From the NCBI GenBank assembly GCA_919902045.1, contig CAKKSP010000041.1, positions 1 through 60,740 of the forward strand: 60,740 nucleotides of DNA, written 5' to 3'. The stretch comes from Omnitrophica bacterium GWA2_41_15. GTDB taxonomy: Bacteria > Omnitrophota > Gorgyraeia > Gygaellales > Profunditerraquicolaceae. Made by a program: the position numbers and the translations under genes. Under the pieces are notes generated by a model. That model ran no database searches, was not told where the DNA came from, and saw only the letters and a list, made by a program, of their open reading frames with translations. This document shows positions 56,340-60,740 of the stretch, in pieces (the first letter of the stretch is position 1; each line of letters opens with the position of its first letter).

Positions 56340-57717
56340 TTTTAAGCAACCCGAATTTACACATCTTTTTATATAAAGTAGTCCGATTGATCCCCAAAAT
56401 TTTTGAAGCTTCTTTGCGGCTTCCTTGCACGGCTTCAAGCGCCTGGATGATTGCTTCTTTTTCAGGTGATTCAAGCGCGGTTTTAAGTTTAAAAGCTCCC
56501 TTATTTTCCTGGGATTTTATGCGCAGGAATTCCGGTAGATCCTCAACTTTTATTTCAGTGTTTTTACTTAATACTGTGGCTCTTTCAATAATATTCTCCA
56601 GTTCCCGGATGTTTCCCGGCCATTGGTAGTTTATCAAATGCATAAGCGCGTCTTCAGTTATCTTGTCAATTTTTTTACTGATATTTTTAGAATGTTTTTT
56701 GATGAAATGCCTTACAAGCAGCGGAATATCTTCTTTACGTTCTCTAAGAGGCGGTAGATTGATGGAAATTATATTTAGGCGGTAATAAAGGTCTTTACGG
56801 AATTTGCCTTGGATAATCAGGTCTTCAAGATGTTGATTAGTGGCAGAAATTATTCTGACATCTATCTGGCGGGTTTTGTTTTCGCCGACGCGTTCAAATT
56901 CTCCGTCTTGAAGTACGCGTAAAAGTTTTACCTGCAAAGTAAGAGAAAAGGCGTCGATTTCATCAAGGAATATCGTCCCGGTATTTGCTGCTTCAAAGCG
57001 GCCTTCTTTATCTTTTATTGCTCCGGTAAAAGAGCCTTTGGCGTGCCCAAAGAGTTCGCTTTCAAGCAGGGTATCTGTAAGTGCTCCGCAACTTACTTCT
57101 ACAAAAGGCTTGCCTTTTTCCTGCTCATTACATTTGTACAGGGCATGCGCAATCAGGCGTTTACCGGTACCGCTTTCACCTTGTATGAGTACGGTTGAGC
57201 GGCTTTTAGAAATCGCTTCAATCAGCGAGTATATTTTTTGCATCTTAAGAGATTTTCCGATTATCTGATGAAAATTTTCGCGATTGGTAGTAGATAGCGC
57301 TTCTTTAAGCTCAATATTTTCTTCTTTGAGCCTTTCCTGCTCAAGCAGGCGCGAGATGAGTATTTTTATTTCTTCATCCGCTATGGGCTTTGTGATGTAA
57401 TCATAGGCGCCTAATTTTATTGCCTTTACCGCGTTTTCTATGCTGGCATAGCTTGTCATTAAAATTACCGGTGTATTTTTATTGATTATTTTTATTTGTT
57501 TAAGCAGTTCGATACCGTCCATATGCGGCATTTTTATATCGGTAAGTATCAGGTGGGCGTGGTGCTGTTTTAAGGTATCAAGCGCTTCTTTACCGTCTGA
57601 ACAAGCAGTTACGGCGTAGCCGCAGTGGCTTAAGAGTTCGCGCAGGGAATGCCTGATAAGGGGCTCATCATCCACAACCAGGATGTGAGGTTTTCCGTTG
57701 AAATCGTTGTTATGCAT
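56323..57717 (-). CDS. NtrC-family sigma-54-dependent response regulator
   Basis: REC ILVVDDEPLIRHSLRELL; AAA+ GESGTGKRLIAHALY, GAFTGA motif as GSFTGAIKDKEGRFE; Fis-type HTH; start moved to 57717. Confidence 0.95.
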   Translation of the reverse strand: MHNNDFNGKPHILVVDDEPLIRHSLRELLSHCGYAVTACSDGKEALDTLKQHHAHLILTDIKMPHMDGIELLKQIKIINKNTPVILMTSYASIENAVKAIKLGAYDYITKPIADEEIKILISRLLEQERLKEENIELKEALSTTNRENFHQIIGKSLKMQKIYSLIEAISKSRSTVLIQGESGTGKRLIAHALYKCNEQEKGKPFVEVSCGALTDTLLESELFGHAKGSFTGAIKDKEGRFEAANTGTIFLDEIDAFSLTLQVKLLRVLQDGEFERVGENKTRQIDVRIISATNQHLEDLIIQGKFRKDLYYRLNIISINLPPLRERKEDIPLLVRHFIKKHSKNISKKIDKITEDALMHLINYQWPGNIRELENIIERATVLSKNTEIKVEDLPEFLRIKSQENKGAFKLKTALESPEKEAIIQALEAVQGSRKEASKILGINRTTLYKKMCKFGLLKNEKRK

Positions 57718-58912
57718 TTTCCAGGTATTTTTTAGGTATGAATACGGTAAAGGTAGTTCCGGTTCCTTCTTTGCTTTCAACCCGGATCTTTCCGTCGTAT
57801 TTATTGATTACCTCTTTACATATCGAAAGGCCTAAACCTGTGCCTTTATCTATACTTTTTGTAGTGAAAAATGGCTCGAAAATCTCTTCTTTAATGTCCG
57901 GGGGGATCCCAACGCCACTGTCTTTAAAACTAAAATTCAACCCTTCTTCTATGATTTTAGCTTCTATTTCTAGCCTACCACCATCAGGCATAGCGTCAAA
58001 TGCATTTTTTATTATATTTACCACTACATGCGATAGCCCAAAATCAAGCACGCGGGGAAGATTTTCCATAATTTTATTATCAATTTTAACTGCCGTGTGC
58101 ATACGATTGTGGAAAATATCCAGAGAATCATTGATCAGCTCGCGGATATCGGTATAGATTTTTGTTTTAGGAGCAGTTGAGTTAACCTGGCTGGAAAATT
58201 CTAAAAGCGATTTGGTGGTATTTGCAATGCGGTGCAGGCCTTTTTTGATTTCAAGCAGGTATTCACGCACTACTGATTCTTGAGTTACTTTTTCAAGCAG
58301 CATGTTGGTATAGCGGATTATGCCGTCAAGTGGATTATTGACTTCATGGACTATGCCTGCGGCTAATTTTCCTACCGAGGCGTATTTCTCAAGAAGTACT
58401 TTATGCTTGTCAAAGGCAGCCTTCTCTTCTTTTAGGTAATCTGATTGTAATAAGTGCTCTGCAGCAAGGCAGGCATATTGACAGATAGTTTCCGCGAAAT
58501 TTAAATCTTTTTCATCAAAAGGCAGCCCGCTTGATTTATCCGCGATATTCATAATTCCAAGAAGCTTGTTATCACTAACAAGTGGTATCGAGATAAAAGA
58601 ATCAGTGCGGTAATGCTTAAACCCATTTTTCTTAAAGCGGATATCAGATTTAAGGTCTTTTACAAGCACTGCTTTTTTGATGTCAGCTACTTTTCCGGTA
58701 ATTCCCTCTCCTATTTTTTGCGTAAAATGCGTAATCGGAAGAGCCCCGGAGTTATAAAAAGAATCAAGCACCAGCTCTTTTTTTTCGGCATTAAAAAGGA
58801 AAAGCGAGCCGCATTCGGCAGAAAGTATGTTCATTAGCTTGCGTAGGGTAATTTTTAGGAAATCGTTTATTGCTTGTTTATTATCTTGGGTAATGGTGTT
58901 AGGGCCTGTCAT
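57710..58912 (-). CDS. GAF-containing sensor histidine kinase
   Basis: AAGIVHEVNNPLDGIIRYTNML H-box; FKDSGVGIPPDIKEEIFEPFFTTKSIDKGTGLGLSI. Confidence 0.95.
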   Translation of the reverse strand: MTGPNTITQDNKQAINDFLKITLRKLMNILSAECGSLFLFNAEKKELVLDSFYNSGALPITHFTQKIGEGITGKVADIKKAVLVKDLKSDIRFKKNGFKHYRTDSFISIPLVSDNKLLGIMNIADKSSGLPFDEKDLNFAETICQYACLAAEHLLQSDYLKEEKAAFDKHKVLLEKYASVGKLAAGIVHEVNNPLDGIIRYTNMLLEKVTQESVVREYLLEIKKGLHRIANTTKSLLEFSSQVNSTAPKTKIYTDIRELINDSLDIFHNRMHTAVKIDNKIMENLPRVLDFGLSHVVVNIIKNAFDAMPDGGRLEIEAKIIEEGLNFSFKDSGVGIPPDIKEEIFEPFFTTKSIDKGTGLGLSICKEVINKYDGKIRVESKEGTGTTFTVFIPKKYLENA

Positions 58913-59766
58913 GGGGCATCTTTGGAGATCTTATCAAGAAAAGCTTCCGCTGTTTTCTTGAGTTTAGTCTTGGGGTATTCTTTAAGTAGTGCTTCTACGG
59001 TTTCTTTGGCTTTATCCTTATCTTTTAACTGGTGTAGGTATATTAGCGCTTTGTTAAGGTAAAGTTCTTCAAGGTTTATCTTTCCTTTATATTTTTCTAA
59101 AATCAGATCCATAATGGCCACGGTTTGCGGCCAGTCTTTGATCGCGCTGTAACATTGTACAGCTAGGATGTGCATATTAAAAGAAATCGGTGTATTTGGG
59201 TATTTATTTGCTAAGCCAAGGTAATGATTAGCAGCATCTTTAAAAGCTTCTATAGACTTATCAGGCTGAAATTTGCTGTAGTAATATTCTGCAATATAAG
59301 TAGGGATTGAAATTCCCCGCACAGTAGTGGGAAATTTTTCTATTATTGCCCGATATCCGTTTAGAGCCTCTCCCCACTTATTTTCTTTTTCAAATGTGTT
59401 CGCGCTAAAGAATGAGATTTCAGCAAGCAGGTTATCGTTATCTGTGTGGCGAGAAGCCATCTCCTTAAGGAATTTGCGGCAGTCGGAGTACTCCTTTTTT
59501 GCTAAATATAATTTCGCGATTTCAAATTCGGCGTCTATGCTTAAATTATTTTTTGCATGATCAGTATAAAATTTTTTGAAAAGCTCGACGGTGCGTTGAA
59601 GCTCATTTGGCGGCGATGCATCAGGATTTTGGTAGATTTTTTGAGCCTTCTGTTTTAAGTGCCAGAACTTTTTTTCTATTGCGTAGGTATCATTCCCGCA
59701 CCCAGAAAGCATGATCAAAGCAACAAGTAAAAAAACCGGAAGTTTAATTAGTTTATACTTATTCAT
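58909..59766 (-). CDS. TPR-repeat lipoprotein
   Basis: LIMLSGCGNDTYA lipobox; tetratricopeptide-like repeats. Confidence 0.8.
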   Translation of the reverse strand: MNKYKLIKLPVFLLVALIMLSGCGNDTYAIEKKFWHLKQKAQKIYQNPDASPPNELQRTVELFKKFYTDHAKNNLSIDAEFEIAKLYLAKKEYSDCRKFLKEMASRHTDNDNLLAEISFFSANTFEKENKWGEALNGYRAIIEKFPTTVRGISIPTYIAEYYYSKFQPDKSIEAFKDAANHYLGLANKYPNTPISFNMHILAVQCYSAIKDWPQTVAIMDLILEKYKGKINLEELYLNKALIYLHQLKDKDKAKETVEALLKEYPKTKLKKTAEAFLDKISKDAP

Positions 59767-60650
59767 TTTTGTGTGTTTTGTTCCCTGTTTTTTAAATAGA
59801 ATAAAGTTGTAGCGATAGTAACTACAGGGTCAACGATTAATGAGTTAACTATTATTGCAAATATCGTAAGTAAAACCGTGATCTCAGGAAAAAATTTGTT
59901 CATTAGCAGGCTTGTCTGGTAATTAAGCACTATTACCGGTATTAAAAGCATCATCGGAAGCCCTACAAGCATAACAGTAGGAAAAAATCTTTTTGCGCAA
60001 AATACAAAAGATTTCATTATTGCAGGCAAAAATTTTTCTTTTCCAATCAGAATGAACGGGAAAGCGTAAACAAAAAATGACTGGATCAATACAGCCATAA
60101 AAAAATTAATCACAATCGGTATCGGGCCGAACCAATATCTGGGGCCGGCGAAAAGCAGCTTCCGGTAACCATTACGAAAATAAAATTTAAGGAAATACTC
60201 AAGCAGGTTCCCGAATAGGACAAAGATTATAACGATAAGTGTTGCCAGTAAAAAAAGTGAAACGTAGTTTTTTGCGGAGTGTGCAAAAACGCTTTTAAAT
60301 TTAGAAGTTTTATTATGAAAGTAATCAGCGGTATAATTAATCGCTATCGCAGTCAGCAATGCCCCCGCAACAGTTGAAAGTACCATCCTTAAATTTGCGG
60401 AAAGTTTTGGTATTAAAATAAAATTAGCCGGATAATGCAAATAAATTTCTCCGAAAAAAGTGCGGATAAAAGGCGCGGTAATTACGTGTAAAGGCATGCG
60501 CGGGTAAAAATAAATGAATATTAACGCGATAGCTTCAATTCCGGCAAATACTAAGAAAGGGGCATAAATTTTAGGGTTTTTGAAGAAACTTTCTTTTGTT
60601 TCGGAGAAAGTTTCAAAAATTAAGGAGAAAATCGATTTTTTTTCAGGCAT
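59763..60650 (-). CDS. Multi-pass membrane protein of unknown function
   Basis: Six or so hydrophobic helices; overlaps next gene (operonic). Confidence 0.6.
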   Translation of the reverse strand: MPEKKSIFSLIFETFSETKESFFKNPKIYAPFLVFAGIEAIALIFIYFYPRMPLHVITAPFIRTFFGEIYLHYPANFILIPKLSANLRMVLSTVAGALLTAIAINYTADYFHNKTSKFKSVFAHSAKNYVSLFLLATLIVIIFVLFGNLLEYFLKFYFRNGYRKLLFAGPRYWFGPIPIVINFFMAVLIQSFFVYAFPFILIGKEKFLPAIMKSFVFCAKRFFPTVMLVGLPMMLLIPVIVLNYQTSLLMNKFFPEITVLLTIFAIIVNSLIVDPVVTIATTLFYLKNREQNTQK

Positions 60651-60740
60651 ATTGCTTAAAGGATGTTATGTTTATAATTTTAAACAAAAGTCTTTGAAGT
60701 ATAACATAATTTTTGCTCTTGTCAAGTGTATAACTAGTTT

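Overview
The window is about 60.7 kb of compact, mostly plus-strand bacterial chromosome. It looks like a diderm of the PVC/Omnitrophota type: it has a PVC-type small basic protein gene, GmhA/RfaE2 heptose genes, an LptD-like protein and PilM/PilO/GspF-type secretion genes. Main content in order: T2SS/T4P genes; groESL with promoter and CIRCE; ROK kinase, transaldolase, LptD-like protein; two nucleotide-sugar dehydrogenases; aroQ-pepP-efp-accB-accC-asp23; pfk-gmhA-rfaE2-thiD2-thiE-thiC; tRNA-Gly(CCC) overlapping a LysM/M23 lipoprotein; housekeeping genes; a six-subunit hydrogenase-4-like membrane complex whose large subunit seems to lack the NiFe ligands; a RAYT (REP-associated Y1 transposase) with matching non-autonomous palindromes elsewhere; PilZ genes; a trehalose operon whose GT20 synthase is fused to a membrane sensor; a lexA/DUF6504-like/dinB cassette; a LAGLIDADG endonuclease; rpoN; and a two-component cluster. 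Best leads: (1) tRNA-Gly whose 3' half appears to encode the start of a lipoprotein signal peptide; (2) receptor-like trehalose-6-phosphate synthase, with OtsB, a tandem-duplicated DUF5752-like protein and TreT; (3) RAYT/REPIN system with several related palindrome families that also supply stop codons; (4) Ehr-like complex with degenerate NiFe ligand motifs; (5) an unusual candidate LexA operator; (6) a palindromic repeat translated in frame inside the lptD-like N-terminus. No searches were run; family assignments are from reading the translations.
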